Shown here: positions 7,379 through 15,798 of the stretch, piece after piece
Layout of the letters: each line of letters opens with the position of its first letter
How positions within the stretch are numbered: position 1 is the stretch's first letter
DNA from: Bacillus alkalicellulosilyticus
Lineage (GTDB): Bacteria > Bacillota > Bacilli > Bacillales > Bacillaceae_F
DNA: 64,000 nucleotides
Direction: 5' to 3'
Assembly: GCF_002019795.1 (NCBI RefSeq)
Contig: NZ_KV917381.1
Span: forward strand, 1,733,210-1,797,209
Notes under the pieces: generated by a model
What the model was told of the DNA's origin: nothing
The model's input: the letters and a program-made list of their open reading frames with translations, nothing else
Database searches by the model: none
Translations under genes and position numbers: made by a program

Positions 7379-7452
7379 AGGCAACTGGCGAGCATAGGAA
7401 ATTCCCTTAGCCCCTTTAGCTTTGCGTCCTTATTTTTCAATAAGTTTGCCTT
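7379..7452 (-). ncRNA. Cyclic di-GMP-I (GEMM) riboswitch aptamer
   Basis: The minus strand reads GGCAAAC ... GGACGCAAAGC ... GGGGCTAAGGG ... CCAGTTGCC. These are the invariant blocks of the class I c-di-GMP riboswitch: the GACGCAAAGC core, the GGGGCUAAGG arm with its tetraloop receptor-like segment, and the closing CAGUUGCC strand that pairs with GGCAAC(U). The P2 arm has a GAAA tetraloop (TTATTGAAAAATAA). It lies between a good promoter and an orphan gene. Confidence 0.85.
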
Positions 7453-7466
7453 TATCATTTGTGTCT

Positions 7467-7496
7467 ATAGTACTATACTTTTTGCGCTACTTTCAA
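7467..7496 (-). promoter_or_regulatory. Sigma-A promoter of the riboswitch transcript
   Basis: On the minus strand TTGAAA (7491-7496), 18 bp, TACTAT (7467-7472); about 10-20 bp ahead of the aptamer. Confidence 0.55.
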
Positions 7497-7599
7497 CCTA
7501 AAACTATTGACTGTGAAATTTTACTAAGTAGATATACATATATGACTTTGCTATGACTTTATTATGACAATTTTCTCTGTTGTTCTCTGAGTTTTTTTC

Positions 7600-7605
7600 T
7601 ATAAT
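7600..7605 (+). promoter_or_regulatory. -10 box upstream of sda
   Basis: Perfect TATAAT 22 bp ahead of the start codon; no clear -35 hexamer at 17 bp. sda of B. subtilis is driven by a DnaA-responsive promoter; I see no convincing DnaA-box cluster here. Confidence 0.4.
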
Positions 7606-7626
7606 GATACTAAGGGGGAATGATGT

Positions 7627-7782
7627 ATGGAAAGTGTTCGCTGGAAATTAAGTGATGAGCTTTTACTAGAAGCGTATCAAAAAGCTATCAATTTAAATCT
7701 TGAACCAGATTTCATCAAACTCTTATCCATTGAAATACAAAAAAGAAATATATATGAGAAAATGAAATGCTCCTGTTCTTAG
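7627..7782 (+). CDS. sda: Sporulation histidine kinase inhibitor Sda
   Basis: 51 residues, ATG 7627 with AAGGGGGAA upstream. The core WKLSDELLLEAYQKAINLNL, then DFIKLLSIEIQKR, follows the Sda family closely (LSDELLIESYxKAxxxxLxxDFIxLIExEIxRR). Sda is an antiparallel helical hairpin that binds the dimerisation domain of sporulation kinases and blocks phosphate flow to Spo0A when replication is disturbed. Here the tail is slightly longer than the usual 46 residues and ends CSCS. The stop codon lies inside the terminator hairpin. Confidence 0.9.
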   Translation: MESVRWKLSDELLLEAYQKAINLNLEPDFIKLLSIEIQKRNIYEKMKCSCS

Positions 7783-7793
7783 GAGTTTTTTTT
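7770..7793 (+). terminator. Terminator of sda
   Basis: CTCCT / AGGAG stem with six-base loop and eight Ts; it contains the stop codon of sda. Confidence 0.8.
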
Positions 7794-8035
7794 GTTGGAA
7801 ATGATTCAGAACAACGGTAACTATTCGCAGCATTTTAGGAGAAATTGATTTTGGAATCCTTCACGAAAATTCGATAAAAACATCTAAAAAAACGACTATT
7901 TTCTTCCGTATAAAGAAAGGGAGAGGGTTGTTATTTAAATATAACAATAAAAATTTGTAGAATTTTATCTTTTTCTCTTGTTCTTAATCGAATAGTATAG
8001 TATTCTATATAAAGAACAAAGAAAAGGTGATAACA

Positions 8036-8281
8036 ATGGTCATTACGAAATGTATAGAATTATTTCATAAAAATGGAAGAAAATATTTAATAAAAGACAT
8101 TCCTATTTTTTGTAGTGAACTTTTATTATTAAACTATTACTTAGAAATGTTAATTGATGAAATAGAGCAAAATTGTAGACCCAAAACACATTATTCGTTT
8201 CATTCCTTTATTATTGATAAATGTGGCCCTGAAGAATTTAATCGAATGATGGAAAGAAAAAAAGATAGGATTAATATTTAG
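8036..8281 (+). CDS. Small soluble protein, unknown
   Basis: 81 residues beginning MVITKCIELFHKNGRKYL. ATG 8036 is chosen over the upstream GTG 8027 because AAAAGGTG sits at the right distance. Two cysteines and several histidines are present, but no metal motif. Family not recognised. A region of about 250 bp between sda and this gene shows no other gene; TATAGT-like -10 sequence lies near 7996. Confidence 0.5.
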   Translation: MVITKCIELFHKNGRKYLIKDIPIFCSELLLLNYYLEMLIDEIEQNCRPKTHYSFHSFIIDKCGPEEFNRMMERKKDRINI

Positions 8282-8292
8282 ATGACAAAAGA

Positions 8293-8335
8293 GACGCCCT
8301 TTGGAAGTACTAAACTTTCAAAGGGCGTCCTTTTA
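8293..8335. terminator. Bidirectional terminator
   Basis: GACGCCCTTTG / CAAAGGGCGTC, an 11-bp perfect stem followed by CTTTT, between converging genes. Confidence 0.8.
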
Positions 8336-8350
8336 CTTATTTGGTCCGTT

Positions 8351-8707
8351 TTACGCATGTGATTTATTTGTTCGACCCGACTGAATTAACCAAAGATGCT
8401 GAAGCATTTCAGAAATCGTTAATGCTATAGCTGTTAATACAGCTCCACCAATGGTTACGGTTGCGGTTGGAAACAAAAGAGAAGCATAATATACAATTAT
8501 TGTCGCTGCAACAAAATCTGCAACCGTACTAATCCATAGTGTTCCTTTCTTAAGAATGACAAGTTCCATTGTATGTCCTGCGATGGCAAGGATCAAACCC
8601 ACAATAATTGGCTGATAAATAGTTGCATAATTTACGTTCGGAAAGACAAAAGAAGCTAATATGACAAAGATTGGACAAACGAACAATTTGACAATAAACC
8701 CAGCCAT
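8351..8707 (-). CDS. YndM-like DUF2512 membrane protein
   Basis: 118 residues with four hydrophobic segments (about 3-22, 28-48, 58-78, 83-105). The pattern of a short four-TM protein with an early P-x-F and central GHTMELVILKKGTLW...DF matches the DUF2512 family, whose Bacillus member is YndM. Function unknown. GGAGGAG precedes the ATG. It converges on the small gene at 8036 across a shared terminator. Confidence 0.75.
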   Translation of the reverse strand: MAGFIVKLFVCPIFVILASFVFPNVNYATIYQPIIVGLILAIAGHTMELVILKKGTLWISTVADFVAATIIVYYASLLFPTATVTIGGAVLTAIALTISEMLQHLWLIQSGRTNKSHA

Positions 8708-8912
8708 GAAAATCTCCTCCTTTAGTAGTTTTTATTATCGTTTCCTAATATGGATTATTTATGAATAATCAAAGTGATACTTTTGATTTAGGTTTTTATA
8801 AAAAAACATAGTAAATTTATCCTATTTTTAAAAATCATGTAGGAATTTGTATTCATTTGGCGAAATGTGTATATACCATCCAATGGCTTTTATACTAGAA
8901 AGGAGTTTCTAA

Positions 8913-9113
8913 ATGGAATCATGTAAAAAGTGTGGGGGACTAGATTCCCACATCGACCTATATTATCTAGATCACAACAACGATTATCGCAGCCAAACTG
9001 AAGTTGAAGAGTATATTCAACTTCATCCAGGTGCAAACATAGATGAAATATTTAAAAAAGTTTTTTTATGCGGAATGTGTTCATTCGATATAAAGTATAG
9101 TCTCAAAGTATAA
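8913..9113 (+). CDS. Small protein with two CxxC zinc knuckles
   Basis: 66 residues, ATG 8913 behind AAAGGAG. Cys4-x2-Cys7 near the N-terminus and Cys53-x2-Cys56 near the end would form one zinc ribbon around an acidic helical middle. No other domain. It may be a small nucleic-acid- or protein-binding zinc protein. It sits directly upstream of the large gene at 9276, separated by a terminator-like hairpin. Confidence 0.5.
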   Translation: MESCKKCGGLDSHIDLYYLDHNNDYRSQTEVEEYIQLHPGANIDEIFKKVFLCGMCSFDIKYSLKV

Positions 9114-9221
9114 GGAAATATGATACAATAGTAGTATTATTAAATGAAGAAAATTCATATAACCATCGGATGAGAAGTGATATAACAAGTTTCATAGGAT
9201 ATCGTTATAGGCAATGTCAGT

Positions 9222-9252
9222 AGTCTCTCTAATGAAGTAGGGGGGCTTTTTT
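9222..9252 (+). terminator. Terminator ahead of the 9276 gene
   Basis: AGTCTCTCT / AGGGGGGCT stem (several G-U pairs) followed by six Ts. Confidence 0.45.
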
Positions 9253-9275
9253 CTCATGATGGGGAAGGGGAATTA

Positions 9276-11288
9276 ATGTATAAGGAAGAACATTTTATTT
9301 GGCACAAGACTCCAATTGCTTTTTTTCCTATATTAAAATCAAACGAAGTGCAAACGTCGGACTTTATTACCTTTGGTTTTGGGAAAGAAGACCAAATGCG
9401 ACAAGGGATTGTCATTAATAATAAAATCGATAAGTATCAATCAGTTTCTGAGCAAATTTGGGAAATGGATGACGAGCAACGGAACCAATGGAAACAACAG
9501 TTTTCAGTAATGAACAATCCGGTTATCTATATAGAAGACTTATCTCCAGATACATGCTTAGCTATTCTGTTGTTTCATAATGTCGTCTCTCAATCTTCTG
9601 TAAACATTTCTTACGACTGGATTGAGTATACCAATCGTTGGAAAACAGGTGATGTCAAAACTACAGGATTGCCTTTTGAGTCTTGGGGTTGTTTACATAA
9701 TGCGTTAAGTCATGACTATTTTGAATTTAAGTCTGATGGTACTGTCAATAAGAATCGTCTACAAGATGGATTTTTCTCATGCATGTCGTTTTTGCTTGAT
9801 TTAGTCACTCGTGATATTTCACCTTATCAAGTATGTAGCTTACCGAATAGTAAACAATATCAAAAAGCAAAATCGCTATTGCGGCATGAACAGCACGAAT
9901 ATATGCATTCCCTGCAACAGGCTGAACTTATCCAACTGGAATTGCCTTTAGCTTCCTCAGCAAAATCAGTGATACTTGATTCTTTTATTTCACTTGAATA
10001 CACGTCACAAGGAGTTCATAAAGCATTTCTCCGTACCGATGAAAAGAACAGTTGGTTTCAATCAGGGTTTGGTTTAATGGCGATTCATAGACCCCAAGCA
10101 GCTGGTACAGGAAACGACATGGTCATTTCGGTTGACCCTACATTAGGAGTGAACTTAAAAGAGTTATGGTTAGAACTAGAGCGGAAAGAAGATGAAAAAT
10201 GGGGAAGTTCTCGCCCGACAGACGACCCGCGTTATGATAATCATCGCTCAAAAGCAAATCAACCTTGGTATGATGAAAATGAGAAATGCACACTAGTCGC
10301 TGCTCCAAAGCGGTTATCGGACAATGTATTAGGAAGTAAACTAAGTTGGAATGAAGTCATTGAGACACTATGGAAAGTATATTCACCGATAACAAATATC
10401 AAGGTACATCAGTTGAATCAAGACGGTACACACGAAGGGAAAGAAAGGTACCCTCATGAGTGTGAACCGATGGTTAAACAAAATGAAAAACAAATGCTGG
10501 CGATGAAATGGTCATTAAAAAATACAAAAGCGATGGTGCTATTTCCGAGCTTGCAAAAATATTTAGCTGCATGTGCAAGTGGTAGAGAACAACAAGAGTT
10601 TCCAAGACTAGAAGAATTACCATCGGAGAAAGCATTTGACATACAACATATTCCTGGTGGGTTTGTTGTGATTCATAAAAATGGAATTTTGTTCTTTGAC
10701 GATTGGAGCAAAGAGCATTCCAATCTTCATTTATATAAATTAGAGTTCGAACATTTGCTAGTTCGTTATAATACGGTTACAGAATTGTATGGAGAAATCA
10801 AAGACCAAATCCAAGATATTAGAGAAAAGTTATATCGGAAAAACAAAAGTTTTTCTGGGAGAGAAATTAATCAATTGAACGACCGGCTCACAAAAATAAA
10901 ACTAGCGTTGAGAGAAACGTTGATGAACACAATGGTTTCAGGGGATGGGAATCTTCTACTTTTTCGTGAAAAAGTAGAGAAACGCTGGGGAATTGACCGC
11001 AAGATTGAGGAATTGTACGAATCCGTTGCTGAAATTGATAACATTATTAAAAATTACATTGAATCTCATACGAGTCGGTTGATTAATGGAATAACAATTT
11101 ATGGTTTCCCGCTCGTCCTATTCTCTAGTTTATTACAGTTTTTATTTGGAGGTAGTACAACGAGTGAACAAATTTTAACAGGTTTCACTGCGATATTTTC
11201 AGCGTCTATTCTTGGCATTCTTCTCATCCGGTTTTTTGTTACTAGGAATACAGTTGAAGAGACAAACGAGGATAATCCAACTCAATAG
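9276..11288 (+). CDS. Large conflict-system-like protein with coiled coil and two C-terminal TMs
   Basis: 670 residues, ATG 9276 behind GGGGAAGGGG. Not a family I can name. Residues 80-100 read NPVIYIEDLSPDTCLAILLF, a beta-strand plus D-x-x-PD-x-x-x-A pattern faintly like DHH-type phosphoesterases. Residues around 330-350 contain a PWYDENEKCTLVAAPKRL block. Residues 480-600 are strongly charged and helical, probably coiled coil. Two membrane segments (602-625 and 633-655) close the protein, a layout that recalls CorA-like C-termini. It would thus be a membrane-anchored protein with a large cytosolic head. Its partners are an ATPase-methyltransferase fusion 75 bp downstream and a GNAT. A sensor or membrane effector role is inference only. 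Confidence 0.6.
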   Translation: MYKEEHFIWHKTPIAFFPILKSNEVQTSDFITFGFGKEDQMRQGIVINNKIDKYQSVSEQIWEMDDEQRNQWKQQFSVMNNPVIYIEDLSPDTCLAILLFHNVVSQSSVNISYDWIEYTNRWKTGDVKTTGLPFESWGCLHNALSHDYFEFKSDGTVNKNRLQDGFFSCMSFLLDLVTRDISPYQVCSLPNSKQYQKAKSLLRHEQHEYMHSLQQAELIQLELPLASSAKSVILDSFISLEYTSQGVHKAFLRTDEKNSWFQSGFGLMAIHRPQAAGTGNDMVISVDPTLGVNLKELWLELERKEDEKWGSSRPTDDPRYDNHRSKANQPWYDENEKCTLVAAPKRLSDNVLGSKLSWNEVIETLWKVYSPITNIKVHQLNQDGTHEGKERYPHECEPMVKQNEKQMLAMKWSLKNTKAMVLFPSLQKYLAACASGREQQEFPRLEELPSEKAFDIQHIPGGFVVIHKNGILFFDDWSKEHSNLHLYKLEFEHLLVRYNTVTELYGEIKDQIQDIREKLYRKNKSFSGREINQLNDRLTKIKLALRETLMNTMVSGDGNLLLFREKVEKRWGIDRKIEELYESVAEIDNIIKNYIESHTSRLINGITIYGFPLVLFSSLLQFLFGGSTTSEQILTGFTAIFSASILGILLIRFFVTRNTVEETNEDNPTQ

Positions 11289-11316
11289 AATCGTTTTGTA
11301 GAATAGCAATATAAGG

Positions 11317-11322
11317 TATAAT
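11317..11322 (+). promoter_or_regulatory. -10 box of an internal promoter
   Basis: Perfect TATAAT in the 75-bp gap, 42 bp before the next ATG, with a weak TTTTGT at 17-bp spacing. The ATPase gene may have its own promoter. Confidence 0.4.
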
Positions 11323-11363
11323 AGATTACAAATAGCTCATCGCGTGGTACAGAAGGGAGCCGT

Positions 11364-13910
11364 ATGGTGCAAACAATTGAGAATGATATTCGAATCCTAG
11401 GAGAAGAAGGGCTTTTAACTGACTTACATGACATTATTGAAAATGAACAAACATTTTTAATTAATATATATGGAGAAGCGGGAACAGGAAAATCAGCGTT
11501 ATTAACGTATTTATCACAACTAAATAACGGACATAATTATGTTATGTTAGATGAAAACTCAGTGGAAGAATCGCTTTTACAAGCAGATTCAAGCACAATT
11601 CTTTTGATTGATAATATTGATGAGTTCTACTCAAGAGAGCAGTGTAAAGAACTCATGTTAAAGGTCTATTCCCAGCATTTAAATTCTACAGTTATTTTCA
11701 CAAGTAAGAGTAAATTTTTTCTAGAAGCGTTACCAGGGATCTCTATATTTAACTTTGAAATTGGGAACAGAGCTTTTAATTATGATGAGTTCACCCAATT
11801 TATTCAGTGTGATGCGATGAGAGAAATTATTCAAGAAAACCCGCTCCCTGACTTTATCTTAAAAAATACGTTTCTGTTTGCTACATACTGTCGTAACTTT
11901 ACGTATGTTATCGCTTTGCTTGAATCCGTCGTGATGCACCTTGGGAAATATCAAAACATCACGCCGCAACAGTTTATTCAATTTTTAACGACATCTGAAC
12001 TGTTTACAAAGCTCCAACAAGATTTAATGTTTGATACGCAAAATGTTGAAGAAAGTGATTATTTATTTGTGATTCGACCTAAGGATAAGATTGAGAAGCT
12101 TAGAGATTTAATTATTAAGTATTATCCAGATGAGTACGTGTTGTTTGAAGTCATGAAGAACCAGTTTAATTCTTCGTTTGTGGAAAATACCTTTAACATG
12201 ACGATTCCGTATACGGATAAGGTGTTAAATATTTGTTTATCCTATGACCCTATTGAACTGTTAGTGAATCTATTAGGACCAAGGGATATCATCCTTGAAC
12301 TTAATGCAAGAAAAATAGGTGAGGCTTCGTTTACTTATTCTATTGAAGATAAAGCGAAGCTAATCTTAAAAAACATTGGCATGAATATTCTAGATAAACC
12401 TAAAGGCTTGGAGTATTTTTTATCTCGTTATCGCGCTAACAATCAACTTTTATTAGAAGATAAGTTTAATAAAATGAATAAAGAATATATGATAGGGCTT
12501 GGCATCTCTTGTTACCAGGAGCTAGAGCATGTTTTTTATGAAATGTTGAACTTCTATTCCATTTACTTTTATGGTTCGATGTCAGCGTTTATTAAAAGTT
12601 ATAACGAACAAACGAGAAGTAAAAAGATTATTGAAAAGCGAATTACCTTTGGACAATATATCGGTCTCTTTTCCTATTTAAATAGCATAGGCAAACAAGA
12701 GCAATTTCAACTTAAGATGATGAACTTGAATTTACGAAGTATTTTACCAAGTAAGTTGATTCTTAAAGCAGAAGAGTTATCGTCGCTTCGTTCTTTTTTC
12801 TCTCATTATCAAAAAGTTCAAAGCTTCGAGGTTCCTTATAAAACATACCGAAATCGCATAATGAAGTTATATGCGAGTGCGATTGAGTTTTTAGAGTCAT
12901 TGAAAGAAGCAAATGTGTTCCCTGAAATAATAAAAATTAAAGAAGTGATTTTTGATGAATTTGGGAGAAAGCTTTTTGTGGCTTCGGATTGGGATCAAAC
13001 GGAAATCCGCTTTAGTTTATCAAATGGGTTGAGTAATGTAGACATTTATTCTCACTACTACATTCTCAGAAAAAATCAGATTATAACGGTCAACCCGATT
13101 TTAATTCCTCGTTATTTAGAAGAAAATCAGGAAAAGTTCAACGGCGAAGAGTATGACGAATCGTCACAAACCCAGCAAAAACAAGGGACAACACTTATCG
13201 AAAAATTGAAAGTGGATAATTATGCAAAAATCCTTGATGTCGGGTGTGGGAATGGACGCACTACCTTTGAGTTGTTCTCAAAAAATACTACCGTTAGCAT
13301 CGATGCGTTTGACATATCAGATAGCATGGTAGAAACTGCACTCAAACTCAGACATGAAAAAGAGATTCACGAAGACCAAATTAATTTTTTTGTGATGGAT
13401 GCTATGGATTTAGATGATGAAAACAAGTACGATTTAGTATTCAGTAATGCTACACTGCATTGGATGGTTGATAGTAAAACGATGTACCGGAAATTGTATC
13501 ATAGTTTAAAGCCTGGTGGAAAACTTGCAGTGCACCAAGGAGGCTATCATTGCTATGTTGGTTTGCATGACATGGTCAAAAAGGCCATCGAAGTGCTAGA
13601 TATCCAAATGTATTATCAAAATTGGACGTACCCCGTCTATTATCCAACAAAGGTAGAGTATGAGACACTTTTACTTAACCTTGGGTTTACCCAAGTTCGG
13701 GTCGAGAGTGTTGAAACAGATGGTACCGAATATCCAACCTTAGTTGAAAATTTCGCTAATGCAGGTATGCTTCCGTATCTCACGTGTCTACCTGAGGAAA
13801 GTTTACGAAAGAAACTGAGAGCAGCGTATTTGAAGTTATGTCAGTCACATACAGTGGATTTATATACGCATCGATTATATGCGTTTGCACAAAAAGGAGG
13901 CCAATCATAA
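11364..13910 (+). CDS. P-loop NTPase fused to class I methyltransferase
   Basis: 848 residues, ATG 11364 behind AAGGGAG. Residues 1-150 form an AAA/STAND-like NTPase: Walker A GEAGTGKS (37-44), Walker B ILLIDNIDEF (79-88) and a sensor-like VIFTSKSK (about 111-118). Residues 150-600 are mostly helical without recognised motif. Residues 615-848 form a SAM-dependent methyltransferase: motif I ILDVGCGNG (623-631), acidic loop DAFDISDSM, and SNATLHWM (694-701) with LKPGGKL, closest in style to trans-aconitate methyltransferase/BioC-like enzymes. The fusion of a regulatory ATPase to a small-molecule-type methyltransferase is unusual. It sits between a membrane protein with coiled coil and a GNAT whose start is 2 bp after its stop. 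Confidence 0.8.
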   Translation: MVQTIENDIRILGEEGLLTDLHDIIENEQTFLINIYGEAGTGKSALLTYLSQLNNGHNYVMLDENSVEESLLQADSSTILLIDNIDEFYSREQCKELMLKVYSQHLNSTVIFTSKSKFFLEALPGISIFNFEIGNRAFNYDEFTQFIQCDAMREIIQENPLPDFILKNTFLFATYCRNFTYVIALLESVVMHLGKYQNITPQQFIQFLTTSELFTKLQQDLMFDTQNVEESDYLFVIRPKDKIEKLRDLIIKYYPDEYVLFEVMKNQFNSSFVENTFNMTIPYTDKVLNICLSYDPIELLVNLLGPRDIILELNARKIGEASFTYSIEDKAKLILKNIGMNILDKPKGLEYFLSRYRANNQLLLEDKFNKMNKEYMIGLGISCYQELEHVFYEMLNFYSIYFYGSMSAFIKSYNEQTRSKKIIEKRITFGQYIGLFSYLNSIGKQEQFQLKMMNLNLRSILPSKLILKAEELSSLRSFFSHYQKVQSFEVPYKTYRNRIMKLYASAIEFLESLKEANVFPEIIKIKEVIFDEFGRKLFVASDWDQTEIRFSLSNGLSNVDIYSHYYILRKNQIITVNPILIPRYLEENQEKFNGEEYDESSQTQQKQGTTLIEKLKVDNYAKILDVGCGNGRTTFELFSKNTTVSIDAFDISDSMVETALKLRHEKEIHEDQINFFVMDAMDLDDENKYDLVFSNATLHWMVDSKTMYRKLYHSLKPGGKLAVHQGGYHCYVGLHDMVKKAIEVLDIQMYYQNWTYPVYYPTKVEYETLLLNLGFTQVRVESVETDGTEYPTLVENFANAGMLPYLTCLPEESLRKKLRAAYLKLCQSHTVDLYTHRLYAFAQKGGQS

Positions 13911-13911
13911 G

Positions 13912-14460
13912 ATGTCATATCGGCTTGAATTTTATGAAAAACTAGATGCACACAAAAGAAGAGAAGCAGTATGGGACATTCTATGTGAGGTAGATAAAGA
14001 GTTTGTACCTTCTCTTTCTGCGAGAGAAAGCTCTTTTCAAAGTGAACTACAAGTTGAGGTAGAAGAGGATAAAAAACCTCACTCCTATTTTGAAGAAGTA
14101 TGTAAACAACATTTTATTTTAGCAATATCAGAAGGCACCGAAGAGTTATTAGGGTTTATGACGTTCAAGAGTGGTTATACGTGTGAAGAGCTTACTGCCT
14201 TTTCGCCAAGTCTTTATATTACAACGGTGTGTGTTCGCAAAAAAGAGAGAAATCGTGGAATAACAAGAACATTCTATGATTTTATTCAATCGGAGCAGGT
14301 GAAAGAGGCATTTAGGATGCCGTATGTTTCGACTCGAACATGGTCCGCAAATCACTCGCATATTCATGTGTTAGAAACGATTGAATTTGAAGTCAGTGAA
14401 CGCTTGCCGGACCACCGCGGCAAAGGAATTGATACCATTTATTTTGCTAAAAGAGTATAA
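13912..14460 (+). CDS. GNAT-family N-acetyltransferase
   Basis: 182 residues. The start ATG 13912 is chosen because AAAAGGAGG stands before it inside the end of the upstream gene; the two genes are separated by one base, so translational coupling is likely. The GNAT core is seen as a beta strand LYITTVCVRKKERNRGI (about 100-116; acetyl-CoA loop R-x-R-G-I) followed by an alpha helix and a final strand with TIYFAKRV. Substrate unknown. Its tight link to the ATPase-methyltransferase suggests that both modify the same target or act in one pathway. Confidence 0.75.
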   Translation: MSYRLEFYEKLDAHKRREAVWDILCEVDKEFVPSLSARESSFQSELQVEVEEDKKPHSYFEEVCKQHFILAISEGTEELLGFMTFKSGYTCEELTAFSPSLYITTVCVRKKERNRGITRTFYDFIQSEQVKEAFRMPYVSTRTWSANHSHIHVLETIEFEVSERLPDHRGKGIDTIYFAKRV

Positions 14461-14473
14461 GGATTGAAGGAGG

Positions 14474-14500
14474 GGGTTGCCTAATGTGGCAGCCCGTTTT
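14474..14500 (+). terminator. Terminator of the three-gene set
   Basis: GGGTTGCC / GGCAGCCC stem with a TTTT tail after the GNAT gene. Confidence 0.6.
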
Positions 14501-14569
14501 GTGTAGCACAAGAAAGAAAGTGAGCGTGCCAAATAGATAGTTAAAAGGAATAAGCGGGTGGCAACTAGA

Positions 14570-14773
14570 TTACCATCCCAAAACCAAGAGAAGGAAGCAA
14601 AATCGGGAAGGAAAACGAAAATACCATCCCAAAACCAAGAGAAGGAAGAGAAAATGGGAAGGAAAACGAAAATACCATCCCAAAACTAAGAGAAGGAAGA
14701 GAAAATGGGAAGGAAAACGAAAATACCATCCCAAAACTAAGAGAAGAAAGCAAAATCGGGAAGGTAAACCTAA
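14570..14773 (+). repeat. 51-bp tandem repeat, four units
   Basis: Four head-to-tail units starting at 14570, 14621, 14672 and 14723, each ATACCATCCCAAAAC(C/T) plus an A/G-rich stretch; a fifth decays after 14774. The plus strand in one frame would encode 17-residue units TIPKPREGRENGKENEN down to a stop at about 14808, but the frame is closed by TAG at 14566-14568 and has no start. The minus strand is also open but hydrophobic and repetitive. Probably non-coding or the remnant of a repeat protein. Confidence 0.85.
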
Positions 14774-14819
14774 TATCAATTCTAAAACCCAATCTAAAAA
14801 AGTAAATCCCACATCAGGT

Positions 14820-15725
14820 TTAAATGAAATATGTCCCTTTTCCATCCCCTTGCTTACTATAGTATTTTTTTAAGATTCTATGAAATGTTTTGTTGGATTC
14901 GATTATCTTGCACCACTCTTTTACTCTGCTAGTAGTAACTCTTTCTTTAGGGAACAACAATTTATAATCCTCAACCATCCGCTTTACAGCAGTATCTTCT
15001 TTTTCAGACGACCCACATTTCGAGCATTTGATTAAATTAGAGTGCTTAGTAGTTTCATTTGAATTACAAGCGCGGCATAGTATCCCTTTATCTAAGCTGA
15101 AAAAATCGTATCGAGGTAATCGTAAATAGGGATATTCACTTAACTGAAGAGCAAATAGTTTTTTTGCTAGCTTATAGTACACAGAAGTAAGGCGGGAAGT
15201 GTGGCTCTCAAGGGTTCTTTTAAAGCGATTGAGTTGTGATGAAAATACGATTGGAGAATGAAGTGGAGCTTGATAGAGTTGGAAATCCGGATGAATAAAT
15301 ACAAGATAAGATTTAACGGGAGAGGTATTGCCGATGTCTTGGAGTAATCGTCGGAATAAGTTTTCACTTCGATTAAGTTGGAGGAGAGGGTTTTTTATTT
15401 CATTTCTTGCAAGGGTGTACCACCTATCGCCTTCAATGAAAAAGTCACCCTCGTAATTTTTTACTTCAAAAATATAAATGGTGTTTGAGGTAATAAATAA
15501 GCTATCAATTTGAAACATGGTTTGGTTACATTCAAATAACATATTTTGTAAATAAATACCTACAGTTGTTAAACTGCGAAACCATTCATCAAACTGAAGT
15601 TCTCCTTGGTAGCCTTTTTGTTGGGTTAGTAAAGATTGTTTTTCTTTATCTGGTAACTCCATTCGTTCATTCAGCGACCTTAAAATCGTTAATTCCAATG
15701 GTTCAAGCCGCAAATTTATTATCAT
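14820..15725 (-). CDS. NERD-domain nuclease-like protein with zinc ribbon
   Basis: 301 residues. ATG 15725 is chosen because AAAAAGGAG is 7 bases away; a longer frame to 15878 overlaps the upstream gene. The NERD (nuclease-related) domain covers about residues 40-160: GYQGELQFDEWF, then FQIDSLFITSNTIYIFEVKNYEGDF, where E-x-K and the D of QID form the expected catalytic core. Residues 230-255 carry CRAC...CSKCG, a zinc ribbon, and the C-terminal region is helical. NERD proteins are common in bacilli; their DNA target is unknown. Located between a tandem repeat and a phospholipase D-like gene. Confidence 0.8.
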   Translation of the reverse strand: MIINLRLEPLELTILRSLNERMELPDKEKQSLLTQQKGYQGELQFDEWFRSLTTVGIYLQNMLFECNQTMFQIDSLFITSNTIYIFEVKNYEGDFFIEGDRWYTLARNEIKNPLLQLNRSENLFRRLLQDIGNTSPVKSYLVFIHPDFQLYQAPLHSPIVFSSQLNRFKRTLESHTSRLTSVYYKLAKKLFALQLSEYPYLRLPRYDFFSLDKGILCRACNSNETTKHSNLIKCSKCGSSEKEDTAVKRMVEDYKLLFPKERVTTSRVKEWCKIIESNKTFHRILKKYYSKQGDGKGTYFI

Positions 15726-15798
15726 AGCCATCTCCTTTTTTATTAAGTTAAGAGGATTCCACATTCCAATAAAAGTGAAATCCTCAGTGAAAAATAAA

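Noticed and set aside
14570-14773. CRISPR array
   Set aside because: Units are contiguous with no unique spacers and no cas genes are near.
14565-14845. Two minus-strand hydrophobic frames in the tandem repeat
   Set aside because: They are by-products of a 51-bp repeat free of stops; the proteins would be Phe/Ser/Leu-only repeats without start signals.
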